DNA of 64,000 nucleotides from CBDHGY01 sp965263325 (GCA_965263325.1 CBDHGY010000002.1:2728001-2792000); one strand, 5' to 3'. Shown: positions 26,520-36,214, counted from the first letter of the stretch. Program-made: numbers and translations. The notes: a model not told the origin generated them from the letters alone.

Positions 26520-27938
26520 TCAGAGTGACACAACGCGGCCCGGATTCATGATGCCGAGCGGATCGAGCGCTTGTTTGATCGCTTTCATCGTTAACGTTGC
26601 AGGCAGCGGGCGCAGCTTTTCGAGTTCGTCTCGTTTCAGGCGTCCCACCCCATGTTCCGCGGAAATTGATCCATCGAATTTCATCACCTGATCGAAGACA
26701 ATACGCGTGATAGCTTCGCGGTGTCCCTCTAGAACGGGGGATTGCGCATTTTTTGGTTCGCACACCGAGTAATGTAGGTTTCCATCACCAACATGTCCGA
26801 ATGCTACAAACTCGGCGCTGGGAACGCGTTCCAATATCGCTGCTTTGGCTGAGACGAGGAATTCTGGAATCTTGGAAATTGGCACGGAAATATCCTGGTT
26901 GACTGCCGTGCCATAAGCGCGCTTCGAGAGCGGTATGGTCTCGCGAATGTGCCAGAAGTCATTTGCTTGGGGGCCGCTTTCCGCAATTAGCGCGTCTTGC
27001 ACAAGTTCAGCCTCTACACTCTCGGTCAATGCTGTTTCCAGAGTTTCGCGGGCATGAGTTTCTCGTGCCATCGAGATTTCTATTAATACGCGCCAGGGTA
27101 AGTCTGATGGGAGGGGATCGCGGGTTCCAGGAACATCTGCAATCACCATGTCCACGCCGTTTGATGGAATGATCTCAAAACTTGTCACGGTGTCGCCAGC
27201 AATGTCTCGCACTTTTGCGAGAAGTGCGACAACGTCTTCTGCAGATTTTGCCGTCACCCAGGCCGTTGCGCGAGCGCTTTTAGGAAACAGTTTCAACGTC
27301 GCAGCTGTTATGATCCCAAGTGTACCTTCAGCGCCAGCGAAGAGGTGCTTTAGGTCATAACCGGTATTGTTCTTCCGAAGCCCTGAAAGTCCGTTCCAAA
27401 CCTCTCCGCTTGGCAATACCACTTCCAGGCCGAGCAGCAGGTCGCGCATCATTCCATACCGCAGCACGTTTACACCGCCGGCATTGGTTGAGATCAAGCC
27501 GCCAATCGTTGCGGTACCTTCTGAGCCGAGTGAAAGAGGAAAGTATCGGTTGGCTGCATCTGCGGCCTCTTGAGCGTTCACAAGCGGTGCCCCGGCTTCG
27601 ATGATCATAGAGTTGTTGAACGCATCGACCGTACGCAGCGATTTCATTCTGGTCATGGAAACACAAATTTCACCGTGCGGTGTGCCGCCGTCAACAAGGC
27701 CGGTGTTGCCGCCCTGCGGCGTAATGGCGACGCTGTGTTTTGCGCAGAGCTTCACAATCTCGGCGGCTTCCTCGGTTGATGCTGGGCGCGCGAGAAAGGG
27801 TGTATGCCCTTGATACGTGCCGCGCCATGGTGAGCTGACTTCGGTAAGCTTATCTGCGTCCTCGCTCCAACCGGACGGTCCGAGCAAGTCTTTTGCGGCA
27901 GAGAGAAATTCGGGGGGCAGATTGATCATATGCGTCAT
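26520..27938 (-). CDS. FAD-binding D-2-hydroxyacid dehydrogenase (D2HGDH/GlcD-like)
   Basis: 472 residues. The PP-loop FAD domain shows VAITPQGGNTGLVDGGTP and LGSEGTATIGGLISTNAGG; the C-terminal cap has FGHVGDGNLHYSV and SAEHGVGRLKRDEL with metal and substrate histidines. The family oxidises D-2-hydroxyglutarate, D-lactate or glycolate. Sequence features are closest to D-2-hydroxyglutarate dehydrogenases, which recycle the by-product of serine synthesis by SerA. It stands alone, without glcEF partners. Confidence 0.88.
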   Translation of the reverse strand: MTHMINLPPEFLSAAKDLLGPSGWSEDADKLTEVSSPWRGTYQGHTPFLARPASTEEAAEIVKLCAKHSVAITPQGGNTGLVDGGTPHGEICVSMTRMKSLRTVDAFNNSMIIEAGAPLVNAQEAADAANRYFPLSLGSEGTATIGGLISTNAGGVNVLRYGMMRDLLLGLEVVLPSGEVWNGLSGLRKNNTGYDLKHLFAGAEGTLGIITAATLKLFPKSARATAWVTAKSAEDVVALLAKVRDIAGDTVTSFEIIPSNGVDMVIADVPGTRDPLPSDLPWRVLIEISMARETHARETLETALTESVEAELVQDALIAESGPQANDFWHIRETIPLSKRAYGTAVNQDISVPISKIPEFLVSAKAAILERVPSAEFVAFGHVGDGNLHYSVCEPKNAQSPVLEGHREAITRIVFDQVMKFDGSISAEHGVGRLKRDELEKLRPLPATLTMKAIKQALDPLGIMNPGRVVSL

Positions 27939-28030
27939 ATACCTTGCGCTGCCACAGTGGGGAAGCTCGTCTATTTTTTACCGATCAGGCCGCTTTTCTA
28001 GAATTCAGGCGTGAGAACCAAATGACGTAG

Positions 28031-28297
28031 CACCGGGCAGGAACTTACGTACGCGGTAATCCGAATGATCTCACAGGTGATCATATGGGGGCTGCGCTGT
28101 CCGGTTATTATCGCAGAGATCTCGAATGGCATTTTGTTTGGTTGCCAGCATCTGGTGAAACAGCACAATACAATTTAAAAAGCGATCCTGGTCAGCTGGA
28201 AGATAAATCCCGCTTCTATCCATCGCTGGTCGAGACGTTCAAAGCTGATATAAACACTTGGCGTGAAACCTATGAAACCAAAAGCGATACACCTTAG
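28031..28297 (+). pseudogene. C-terminal remnant of a sulfatase
   Basis: The frame is open from 28031 with no credible start; the first Met (28085) falls inside the conserved part. The product ends LEWHFVWLPASGETAQYNLKS then DPGQLEDKSRFYPSLVETFKA, the pattern of a sulfatase C-terminus (a tyrosine/leucine-asn/asp-pro-gly element before a helical tail). The catalytic CxPxR region is absent; upstream sequence ends at the divergent dehydrogenase. It overlaps the start of the sulfatase-activating gene, so a lost sulfatase-activator operon is likely. Confidence 0.6.
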
Positions 28298-29237
28298 CGG
28301 CACTGTCTGTTTGGCACTTATGATGAGCATCTCCGGACATGCGGTGGGCCAACAAATTGACTGGATCGCTATAGATGGCGGCTGTTTTGAGATGGGGGAG
28401 TCGCGCTTTTATCCCGAAGAGATGCCGCCTCGTGACGTTTGTGTTGATGCGTTCGAGATGACGCGAACAGAAATCACAGTCGCGCAATTTGCAGAATTTG
28501 TTCGCGATACGGGTTATAAAACCCGGGCAGAAGTTGGATGGACGGGTGATGAGGCGCAGGGGCCGGGTGTTAAACTTCCCAAAGGGGGAGCCGTTTTTGA
28601 TCCACCAGAAGGGCGCCGTCCAAGAAATTTGAATTGGTGGCGATGGAACGAGGATGTGAGCTGGGACGATCCAACCGGCAAAGATGCGCCCGCGCAAGCA
28701 AATCATCCCGTCACGTTTGTGACGTTTGCCGACGCTGAAGCATTCGCCAAGTGGTCTGGCGGCCGGCTACCGACTGAGGCCGAGTGGGAGTACGCTGCGC
28801 GAGGTGGACCTGACGGCGAACTCATTGCGTGGGACGCAGCTGAGGTTAAATCAATGAAGGATAAGGCCAATACTTGGCAGGGCGTTTTCCCGATTGCGAA
28901 TACACAAGACGATGGTTTCGCAGGTGTCGCGCCGGTGGCATCATTTCCAGAAAATGGGTTTGGTCTCCATGACATGATCGGTAATGTCTGGGAATGGACG
29001 GCCACACCTTATGCGCCATCGCATTCTGACCGCGATCGCGCGCGCGCAGGTGCAAATGGTCTCGATCCTTCACAACCGGGTATTCCAGTAGGAACAATTA
29101 AAGGTGGGTCGTTTCTGTGTGCGCCGTCGTATTGCTTTCGGTTCCGCTCTGCAGCCCGCCAGGCGCAAGATCTTTTCTATGGGACATCTCACATTGGGTT
29201 TCGTGTTGTGAGAGGGCGTCAGCAGAAAAATCAATGA
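28272..29237 (+). CDS. Formylglycine-generating enzyme family protein, exported
   Basis: 321 residues from ATG 28272; GTG 28263 is an alternative. A signal-like N-terminus (PKAIHLSGTVCLALMMSISG) precedes the FGE-sulfatase fold: FEMGESRFYPEEMPPRDV, EITVAQFAEFV, GRLPTEAEWEYAARGG, GNVWEWTATPY. The copper-binding active-site cysteine pair is intact in KGGSFLCAPSYCFRFRSAAR. This enzyme converts a sulfatase cysteine to formylglycine. Its only visible partner is the truncated sulfatase just upstream, so it would now serve sulfatases elsewhere or be redundant. Confidence 0.9.
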   Translation: MKPKAIHLSGTVCLALMMSISGHAVGQQIDWIAIDGGCFEMGESRFYPEEMPPRDVCVDAFEMTRTEITVAQFAEFVRDTGYKTRAEVGWTGDEAQGPGVKLPKGGAVFDPPEGRRPRNLNWWRWNEDVSWDDPTGKDAPAQANHPVTFVTFADAEAFAKWSGGRLPTEAEWEYAARGGPDGELIAWDAAEVKSMKDKANTWQGVFPIANTQDDGFAGVAPVASFPENGFGLHDMIGNVWEWTATPYAPSHSDRDRARAGANGLDPSQPGIPVGTIKGGSFLCAPSYCFRFRSAARQAQDLFYGTSHIGFRVVRGRQQKNQ

Positions 29238-29285
29238 AATAGGTTGAGCGAGTAACCTTCGCTTGGGAACCGAGTTTCAGTTTGA

Positions 29286-30230
29286 TTATTGGTTCGCGGC
29301 GCGCTCGAGTCGGTCGTTGATTGCTTCACCGAGGCCCTGCATTGGAATTGGCGCAACAGCGATTTTGTCATAGCGTTCGTCGAGTGCACGAAGGGCAGTG
29401 AATAGGCGCGCAGCTGCTTCGATCAGGTCGCCGCTAGGCGAAAGGTTAAGCCCAGTCCCATACATTTTCGGCCCGAAACCAAGCCAGGCTTCATCGTCTT
29501 CTGGCCGCGCGGCGTTGAGGCGAAGCGATGCTTCTGGTGCATAGTGGCGAAGCATCTGACCAGGCGACGTCGGCGCATTTGGATCGAGGCGCGGTCGCTG
29601 CAAAGGCTCTCCGAGAAATGCTTCAATTTCTTCGGCGGGAGTTGCGCCGGCGCGGAGCAGACCGGGTTGTGAGCCGGTGAAAGAAATGATGGTCGACTCC
29701 ACACCATGTTCGCAGTTTCCGCCATCAAGAATGAGATCTACACGGTCGCCCATCTCGTCGCGAATATGGCGCGCTCTTGTTGGGCTCATTTTTCCCGAAG
29801 GGTTTGCAGAGGGTGCAACGAGCGGGCCGCCAAAAGCCGTTATAAGATCGAGTGCGACTGGATGGGCCGGAAGGCGAAGCCCTACGGTTCCGAGACCTGA
29901 GCGTGCGAGGTCGCAAACTGTGTGAGTGAAGGCGAGCGGCAAGACAAGTGTGATCGGACCAGGCCAGAAGTGGTTCGCCGCGTTACCTGCTTTCTCGCTA
30001 AACTTTCCCTCTTTCATCCCCATTGGTGGGCCATTGATATGCGCGATTAGTGGATTGAAAGCCGGGCGACCTTTGGCGTTAAACAATCTCGCGACCGCTG
30101 CAGGATTAGAGGCATCGCAGGCGAGGCCGTAAACCGTCTCCGTTGGCATAGCCACCATGCCCCCCGCGCGCAGAACGTCGGCAGCCGCTTTAATGTTTTC
30201 TGGAATAGGCTTTGCGATTGGGGCTGGCAT
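29286..30230 (-). CDS. tsaC: L-threonylcarbamoyladenylate synthase (Sua5 type)
   Basis: 314 residues: a YrdC domain (GGMVAMPTETVYGLACDA, RLFNAKGRPAFNPLI) followed by a C-terminal Sua5 domain from about residue 200. It makes threonylcarbamoyl-AMP from threonine, bicarbonate and ATP for the t6A modification of tRNAs reading ANN codons. The length is that of Sua5 rather than short TsaC. It starts 40 bp after the cytochrome b561-YceI gene and may be co-transcribed. Confidence 0.93.
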   Translation of the reverse strand: MPAPIAKPIPENIKAAADVLRAGGMVAMPTETVYGLACDASNPAAVARLFNAKGRPAFNPLIAHINGPPMGMKEGKFSEKAGNAANHFWPGPITLVLPLAFTHTVCDLARSGLGTVGLRLPAHPVALDLITAFGGPLVAPSANPSGKMSPTRARHIRDEMGDRVDLILDGGNCEHGVESTIISFTGSQPGLLRAGATPAEEIEAFLGEPLQRPRLDPNAPTSPGQMLRHYAPEASLRLNAARPEDDEAWLGFGPKMYGTGLNLSPSGDLIEAAARLFTALRALDERYDKIAVAPIPMQGLGEAINDRLERAANQ

Positions 30231-30270
30231 AGCTACGCGTATAGCGAGCGATGTAACGATTGCGAAGAGC

Positions 30271-31500
30271 CTATTTTGGGGTGGCGGTGACGGTAACGTC
30301 TACGCGTATCTCTTCTTTCACTTCCGTGTCATCAGGATAGGTGGTTTGTCCAAGATTTAAGCTGGTTCGGGTGAAAACCGTTGCGCCTGTCATGACAGTT
30401 TTTCCGTCTTCTTCGGCCAGGATGAAGTCGAATGGGACCTCAACTGTCTGGCCTTTCAGGGTTAAGGCTGCGGCAGCGGTATAACCGGTATCCTTGCTCT
30501 TAAAGCCACTTAAGGCAACCTGAGCTTGTGGGTGCTCGGGTGTATTGAACCACTCGGCCTCTTTGAGCTTTTCTCGATCACCTTTATCCAGACCAGACAC
30601 ATCGGACAAATCAACTGAAACGCTTACTTCTGATGAGGTGAGATCGTTTTCATCAAATGCGATCTGTGCGTTCCACGTATCGAATTCGCCTTCGAGTGTG
30701 TAGTTTTCCCCGAAGTATTTGTAATCGAGGGCGAAGGTGATGCTTGATGCTTCCGCATCAATATCCCAGTTCGCGGCTATATCTGATTGCGCAAGCTCGA
30801 CATCAGGACTGCCCGCAATTGTTTGGGCGATCACTGGACTTCCAGAAACAACAGCGAATGCAGCAAACGCACTGCCGAAGGCAACGAGGAAACCCGTGGG
30901 AGGAGCCTGAGGGCCGCCTGTCTTTCCGAATAAGCCTGGGATCATCCGTTTCAGCACACCTTCCTCCTCGGAAAACTCGTGTTTTAATGCGCCACCAAGG
31001 TGCAGCGCGAGTAAGGCGAGAATAAGTTTGTCGGAGTTAGAATGAAACAGGCTGATAGCATCATACAGCCCAGCTTTTGCACTGTCTGACAAATCCGTAA
31101 TAAAAGGCAAGTGTGGCCATTGCACAGTGCCAAACAAAAAAGTTGGATACTGAAAGCTCGACACGCTCACCATGGCCCAGCCACCCAAGGGTATAAGGAT
31201 CATGATGGCGTAGAATGCCATATGAACACCATGGCTTGCCGTACGTTCCCAGCTGTTCAGCTCTTCCGGCAGTGGCGGTGGCGGATTTTTCACCCGCCAG
31301 ATAATCCGCGCAATCGTAAGAAGAAGAACCGTAATCCCAATCGACTTATGTAACTGGTAAGTCCATTTAACCGGGTTCCCCTCGGCGTCATGCATGTTCC
31401 AGCCGAGCCAGATTAGCCCCAGCAGCATGCCAGCGATGGCCCAGTGCAGGCCGATCGCAACAGCGGAATACCGGGCAGATCTGGCAACCGACTGGTCCAT
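30271..31500 (-). CDS. Cytochrome b561-YceI fusion protein
   Basis: 409 residues. Residues 1-190 hold four membrane helices with haem-ligand histidines (AIGLHWAIAG, YQLHKSIGIT, ASHGVHMAFY, LLALHLGGALKHEF). After a further hydrophobic segment near 205-225, residues 235-409 form a YceI lipocalin-like domain (SSITFALDYKYFGENYTLEG, LTLKGQTVEVPFDF). YceI binds isoprenoid quinones. The fusion suggests quinone-linked electron transfer at the periplasmic face. It starts 2 bp after a YceI lipoprotein gene, so both act together. Confidence 0.92.
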   Translation of the reverse strand: MDQSVARSARYSAVAIGLHWAIAGMLLGLIWLGWNMHDAEGNPVKWTYQLHKSIGITVLLLTIARIIWRVKNPPPPLPEELNSWERTASHGVHMAFYAIMILIPLGGWAMVSVSSFQYPTFLFGTVQWPHLPFITDLSDSAKAGLYDAISLFHSNSDKLILALLALHLGGALKHEFSEEEGVLKRMIPGLFGKTGGPQAPPTGFLVAFGSAFAAFAVVSGSPVIAQTIAGSPDVELAQSDIAANWDIDAEASSITFALDYKYFGENYTLEGEFDTWNAQIAFDENDLTSSEVSVSVDLSDVSGLDKGDREKLKEAEWFNTPEHPQAQVALSGFKSKDTGYTAAAALTLKGQTVEVPFDFILAEEDGKTVMTGATVFTRTSLNLGQTTYPDDTEVKEEIRVDVTVTATPK

Positions 31501-31502
31501 GA

Positions 31503-32237
31503 CTATTCAGCCGCTTTCTGGATAAACTCGCCAGAAAAGTCGAGGCGAACGTCATCAGAAATCGCAGGTATGTACGATCCCATACCCCAATCGCTCCGAT
31601 TGATCGTTGTGGAGGCATCAAAACCGAGAAGGGCAAGACCGCTTCCGCGTGCATTTCCATTCCCATTGTACGTCACGTCGAACGTGACTTCATTGGTTTG
31701 CCCAAGCAAAGTTAGGTCACCTGTTACAGTTCCCGTGTTGTCGCCTGTGCGCGTTGCACTGGTCGAAACGAACGTCGCGGTGCCAAACTCGCCGCTGTTC
31801 AGCCACTTCCCATCATTGGCGACATCATCATTCCAGCTGTCATGGCCGCTATCGGCGTGACCGGCCTTGTAGTCACCCGGGTAGTTTGTTTGGACACCCG
31901 TTGTGTCAACGGTGAACGTGAGCGAGGCTGATTCTGGTGAAGCAGGATCAAAAGAGAGGTCCGCATCAAGCGCTGTAAAGCTGATTTGGTAGCGTGAAAG
32001 ACCGTTGCCGTGGCCGACATATGCAGCGAGATAGGCGTGATTGACTTCCAGATCATAGTCGCCCGCAACGCCTTCAAGATCAGCGAAACCTGACGTAGCT
32101 TCTACGGTCTCGGCAGGTTGCTCGATGGTTTCTGGCTCGGCCGGTGTTTCGCTTGGAGCAGGTTCTGCTGGCTCGCCGCCGCCGCATGCTGCAAGAGCGA
32201 ACACTGCCGCACCTGCGAGTAGGTGAATTCTCTTCAT
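31503..32237 (-). CDS. YceI-family lipoprotein
   Basis: 244 residues from ATG 32237. A lipobox (ALAAC) places Cys18 as lipidated; a Pro/Glu-rich linker of about 30 residues leads to a YceI domain (DYDLEVNHAYLAAYVGHGNG, LTLLGQTNEVTFDVTYNG, FDASTTINRSDWGMGSY). It likely binds a quinone or other polyprenyl ligand in the periplasm. The next gene carries its own YceI domain joined to cytochrome b561, which hints at shuttling of the ligand between two YceI modules. Confidence 0.9.
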   Translation of the reverse strand: MKRIHLLAGAAVFALAACGGGEPAEPAPSETPAEPETIEQPAETVEATSGFADLEGVAGDYDLEVNHAYLAAYVGHGNGLSRYQISFTALDADLSFDPASPESASLTFTVDTTGVQTNYPGDYKAGHADSGHDSWNDDVANDGKWLNSGEFGTATFVSTSATRTGDNTGTVTGDLTLLGQTNEVTFDVTYNGNGNARGSGLALLGFDASTTINRSDWGMGSYIPAISDDVRLDFSGEFIQKAAE

Positions 32238-32367
32238 GATTGAGCTCCGTTTGGAATTTGCCGTGTGGTTAATAATAACGCGGCAAACATAGATCAGGTT
32301 TGGACACTTGCGATAGTCGCTATACATCAAATTTATAAAATCTAATCGAAACCGGAGAAATCCCCCG

Positions 32368-34137
32368 ATGGCTTACGACGCCCCCGTCGACGAAATGAAG
32401 TTTGCTTTGAACGCATTGGCGAGAATCCAGCGGCTCGAAGGCATTGAAGGTTTCGAAGCTTACGATCCTGACATTATATCACCGATCCTCGAAGAAGCTG
32501 GCAAACTTGCCCGCGATGTGCTCGCGCCATTGAATTCTGTCGGGGATAAGGAAGGTGCCGTATTAACCGACAACGGCGTAAAGGCGGCTCCCGGTTTTGC
32601 TGAAGCGTATGCGCAGTTTCGCGAAGGCGGTTGGATGGGCCTGGCTGTGCCTGAAGAATATGGCGGGCAGGGGCTGCCAAAAGTGCTTTCGCTGGCCGTG
32701 ATGGAGATGATCCACGCCTCGAACATGGCGTTCGGCCTGTGCCCGCTCCTAAGCTTTGGGGCCATCGAGGCGCTCTTGGCTCACGGCACGGATGATCAGA
32801 AAGCCAAATACCTCCCAAGACTCGTGAGCGCTGATTGGACAGGTACAATGAACCTGACCGAGCCGCAGGCCGGCTCAGATGTCGGCGCGCTTAAATCAAA
32901 GGCGGTGCCAAACGGTGACGGGTCGTACGCAATCACCGGACAAAAAATCTATATCACTTGGGGCGATCACGATGTCGCCGAAAACATAATTCATCTGGTG
33001 CTCGCACGTTTGCCGGATGCACCAGAAGGCTCAAAAGGAGTCTCGCTCTTTATCTGTCCGAAGTACCTGGTGAATGATGACGGTACACTCGGTGAGCGGA
33101 ACTCCCTGAAATGTATCGGGCTTGAAAGTAAGATCGGTATTCATGCCTCGCCCACTTGTGTCATGGAATATGACGGCGCAACAGGTTGGCTGATTGGTGA
33201 GGCGAACAAGGGCCTTGCTTGCATGTTCACGATGATGAATTCGGCGCGCCTCAACGTTGGCTTGGAAGGTGTGGCGGTCGGTGAAGCAGCATACCAAACA
33301 GCCTTTGCTTATGCACAAGAGCGCAAACAAGGAAAAGCCAAGGGGGTTGAGGGTTCTGCGCCAATTCTTCACCACTCAGACGTACGCCGCACACTAACGA
33401 CTATGCGGGCGCGCGTGATGGCGGCGCGAGCCATTTGTTATGCCTGCGGTGTCGCGGCCGATCTTGCTGAACATGCCGGTGATGACGAAACACGCCGGGC
33501 TGCTAAGTTGCGGGAAGATCTGCTGACGCCCATCGCAAAAGCCTGGTCTACCGACATGGGGGTAGATGTTGCGAGCCTTGGTGTGCAGGTTCATGGCGGT
33601 ATGGGGTTCATGAACGAAACGCTCGCCGCGCAGCTCTACCGAGATGCACGCATCTTGCCGATATATGAAGGCACGAATGGCATTCAGGCGATTGATCTCG
33701 TGGGCCGTAAACTCGCTATGGAAAACGGCGAGGCGATGGATGCGATGATTACCGAAGTTGAACTAACGGCGCGCGAAGCTCGCGAAACAAATGATCCAAT
33801 GCTGGTTCAAATTTCAGACAGGCTGGAAGCAGGGGCCAGGGCGCTTAGCGAGGCAACTGCGTGGATGAGAGAAACAATGGTATCTGACCGAGAGAAAGCC
33901 CTTGCAGGTGCTACGGCATATTTGGCGCTGGCGGGCGATGTCATCGGTGGGCACTTCCTCACGCGCGGCGCAGTTGAGTCGCGGACGGGCGATGTCTCGA
34001 TGCGCGGGAAAATCACGGCGCTCGCAGGCTTCTTCGCTGAAACAACACTCGCCGAAGTTCCCGGCCGGGTCCCGGGTATCACATCCGGCGGCGCTGCATT
34101 GATTGAGCAAAGCGAAGCTCTCTTCGGCACGCTTTGA
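32368..34137 (+). CDS. Acyl-CoA dehydrogenase (DmdC/large C-terminal type)
   Basis: 589 residues, longer than the usual 380. Visible are MNLTEPQAGSDVGALKSKA and QKIYITWGDHD for FAD and substrate binding, EGVAVGEAAYQTAFAYAQER, and LPIYEGTNGIQAIDLVGRKL, which carries the catalytic glutamate. The extra C-terminal domain is the acetyl-CoA dehydrogenase C type found in DmdC (methylmercaptopropionyl-CoA) and fatty-acid enzymes. The acyl substrate cannot be assigned. It is monocistronic, ending 5 bp before a convergent MATE gene. Confidence 0.9.
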   Translation: MAYDAPVDEMKFALNALARIQRLEGIEGFEAYDPDIISPILEEAGKLARDVLAPLNSVGDKEGAVLTDNGVKAAPGFAEAYAQFREGGWMGLAVPEEYGGQGLPKVLSLAVMEMIHASNMAFGLCPLLSFGAIEALLAHGTDDQKAKYLPRLVSADWTGTMNLTEPQAGSDVGALKSKAVPNGDGSYAITGQKIYITWGDHDVAENIIHLVLARLPDAPEGSKGVSLFICPKYLVNDDGTLGERNSLKCIGLESKIGIHASPTCVMEYDGATGWLIGEANKGLACMFTMMNSARLNVGLEGVAVGEAAYQTAFAYAQERKQGKAKGVEGSAPILHHSDVRRTLTTMRARVMAARAICYACGVAADLAEHAGDDETRRAAKLREDLLTPIAKAWSTDMGVDVASLGVQVHGGMGFMNETLAAQLYRDARILPIYEGTNGIQAIDLVGRKLAMENGEAMDAMITEVELTAREARETNDPMLVQISDRLEAGARALSEATAWMRETMVSDREKALAGATAYLALAGDVIGGHFLTRGAVESRTGDVSMRGKITALAGFFAETTLAEVPGRVPGITSGGAALIEQSEALFGTL

Positions 34138-34142
34138 GCATA

Positions 34143-35552
34143 TCAATCGTGGGGCGACGAAAAAGGCGAACTCGGTTTGCTTCTCACAAACGGAATACTT
34201 GATCCTGAGTGGGGGCTTACACTGCCATTTTCGTAGCAACGCGATAACCAAAGTGCCATGGCCAGCCCAAGCACGCCAAATACGACACCACCAATTGCCT
34301 GACCGACAATAATTCCGGGCGCGCCGCCTATCTTCGCTCCCACCCAGATAAACGGGATAACACCGAGTGTGTTCTTCAACCAGTTAAGCCAGGTCGACCA
34401 AATCGGTCGGCGGAGATTGTTGAAGGATGCATTAGACACAAACAACGTTCCATTAAAAAAGAAGAGCGGGGCGGCGACCATGGCAAACCAGAACATGATA
34501 TCTGCGCCATCTTCACTGAGGCCAAACTGCCGAGCCAGAAATCCCTGCGTAATGGCGAGTAGGATCCACATCGCGAGCGTATAGACAAAGACAAAGCGGA
34601 CAGCGTTCTGGATCGTGCCGCGAACCCGATCGTATTTCTGGGCGCCGAAGTTTTGCCCAATGATCGGTCCAACCGCGCCCGAAAGTGCAAAGATCACGCA
34701 GAAGGCAAGCGGCATGAGCCGGCCGACAACCGCGTATCCGGCAACCGCAGAGTCGCCAAAGGCGGAGACAGCGCGTGTGACGATAGAGTTGCCAATGGGG
34801 GTGGCAATGTTCGTTAAAATAGCCGGGATCGCGATCGCAGCGATAGGCTTCAGATCCCGCCTGAAGCGGGCCGGCTCAAGTTTCGCGAACCCGCCATAGT
34901 GCCGAATGATCGGGATAACGGCTGTTGCGGCCATCGCGCATCTTGCCAAAACAGACGCATAGGCAGCGCCATTCAAACCCAACCCAACTCCAAAAATCAA
35001 AATGGGATCCATAATGGCATTCACAATGCCAGCTGAAAGTGTCGCATTCATCGAGCGCCTGGCATCGCCGTGCGCGCGAAGCAATCCGGCTCCCATCATT
35101 CCGAGCGCGGCGATCGGCATCGATGGAACTACGATCCGCAAATAACCCACGGCATAGTCGAGCGTTTGTCCCTTTGCTCCGAGCAAGCCAAGCAATTGCG
35201 GGGCGAATATCCAAAAAATCGCAGCGGTCACAGATGCAACGCCGATCCCAAGCGCAATAACATTCGTCGCGATCTTTCGCGCTTCATCGGGATCACCTGA
35301 TCCAAGACGTTGGGCTGCGAGCGCCCCCATCGCGATCATCAATCCAATTGTGATCGACACACCAAAGAACAACAGCGTGCCGGCAAATCCAACGGCTGCG
35401 GCAAGGGCTTCTTCACCCAGCAGCGAAATAAAGTAGAGATCAACGAAATCGACCAGAAAAACCGAGACCAAGCCGACACTTGCTGCAAACGACATCACAA
35501 CGACGTGACGCATCAAGTCGCCTTCAAGAAATTTTGCTGTCTCTTTTTGCAA
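34143..35552 (-). CDS. MATE-family multidrug efflux transporter
   Basis: About 469 residues, twelve membrane helices, in two similar halves (FLEGDLMRHVVVMSFAASVG and later helices). MATE pumps exchange drugs for Na+ or H+. I place the start at TTG 35552, with GGCGGAAG eight bases before it; the longest frame begins at TTG 35657, inside the U-tract of the terminator of the upstream gene, and cannot be right. TTG 35618 is another option. The C-terminal 25 residues are serine-rich. Confidence 0.82.
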   Translation of the reverse strand: MQKETAKFLEGDLMRHVVVMSFAASVGLVSVFLVDFVDLYFISLLGEEALAAAVGFAGTLLFFGVSITIGLMIAMGALAAQRLGSGDPDEARKIATNVIALGIGVASVTAAIFWIFAPQLLGLLGAKGQTLDYAVGYLRIVVPSMPIAALGMMGAGLLRAHGDARRSMNATLSAGIVNAIMDPILIFGVGLGLNGAAYASVLARCAMAATAVIPIIRHYGGFAKLEPARFRRDLKPIAAIAIPAILTNIATPIGNSIVTRAVSAFGDSAVAGYAVVGRLMPLAFCVIFALSGAVGPIIGQNFGAQKYDRVRGTIQNAVRFVFVYTLAMWILLAITQGFLARQFGLSEDGADIMFWFAMVAAPLFFFNGTLFVSNASFNNLRRPIWSTWLNWLKNTLGVIPFIWVGAKIGGAPGIIVGQAIGGVVFGVLGLAMALWLSRCYENGSVSPHSGSSIPFVRSKPSSPFSSPHD

Positions 35553-35654
35553 ACCCGGAACTTCCGCCTCTCGTGGACCCGCAACGTAGTGTGTTTGTCG
35601 AGGCTTGCAATTGCTCAATTTCCCAGTGGAGCGCTGAGCCAGCAGCTGGGCGAA

Positions 35655-35682
35655 CAAAAAAACCCCTCGCGAATGCGAGGGG
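35655..35682 (-). terminator. Intrinsic terminator of the UrcA-like gene
   Basis: CCCCTCGC (35663-35670) pairs with GCGAGGGG (35675-35682); on the minus strand seven Ts (35662-35656) follow. It separates the small secreted protein gene from the MATE gene downstream. Confidence 0.85.
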
Positions 35683-35728
35683 CAAGTGGAGGGTTAGCTG
35701 CCATATAGGCAAGGTGAGCTCTGCCGGC

Positions 35729-36076
35729 TTATTGATGCCGGGCCTGAGCAAACTGCGTAACCGGAAGACTGCGACCGGTTTCCTTCTCGTAGTAGGCTGT
35801 CAGTGATGGCAGATTGATTGCGATAACCGCACTCTCGGTCATTTCGGCGGTACATTTGCGCGTGAGCTTGTAGCGCAGGGAGAGCGCAACTTTACGAAAT
35901 TGGCGCTTACAGGCTTTCTTGGCCTGTTTTTTCACAGTCTTGAATGTCTGCGATGGGGGATCTGTGCGGTCGAATTCGATTTCAACCTGAACAGAATTCA
36001 TCGTTTGAGCATTCGCCGTTGCACCGCAAGCGATCAGTGTGCCAGCGACAAAAAGGGATTTGATAAGCGTGTTCAT
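35729..36076 (-). CDS. UrcA-like small secreted protein
   Basis: 115 residues. A signal peptide (NTLIKSLFVAGTLIACGATANA) is followed by a basic helical domain with two cysteines (KKACKRQF near 58, RKCTAEM near 77) and AVIAINLPSLTAYY. The spacing of the cysteines and the C-terminal AV-x-x-I helix fit UrcA-family proteins, small periplasmic proteins common in Caulobacterales and sphingomonads with no known function. It is divergent from a CadC-like membrane regulator, which may control it. Confidence 0.7.
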   Translation of the reverse strand: MNTLIKSLFVAGTLIACGATANAQTMNSVQVEIEFDRTDPPSQTFKTVKKQAKKACKRQFRKVALSLRYKLTRKCTAEMTESAVIAINLPSLTAYYEKETGRSLPVTQFAQARHQ

Positions 36077-36214
36077 GGTGGGTCTCCATTGAGTTGTTTG
36101 AAACAGCCGCCTGGCTGCCCACCGAACATGAAGGATTGTGTGCTGCGATGCCTGACCGATACCGGATTGATGTCTGATGGATACCTTATACCTTGATTAT
36201 AATGATAAAATTCG

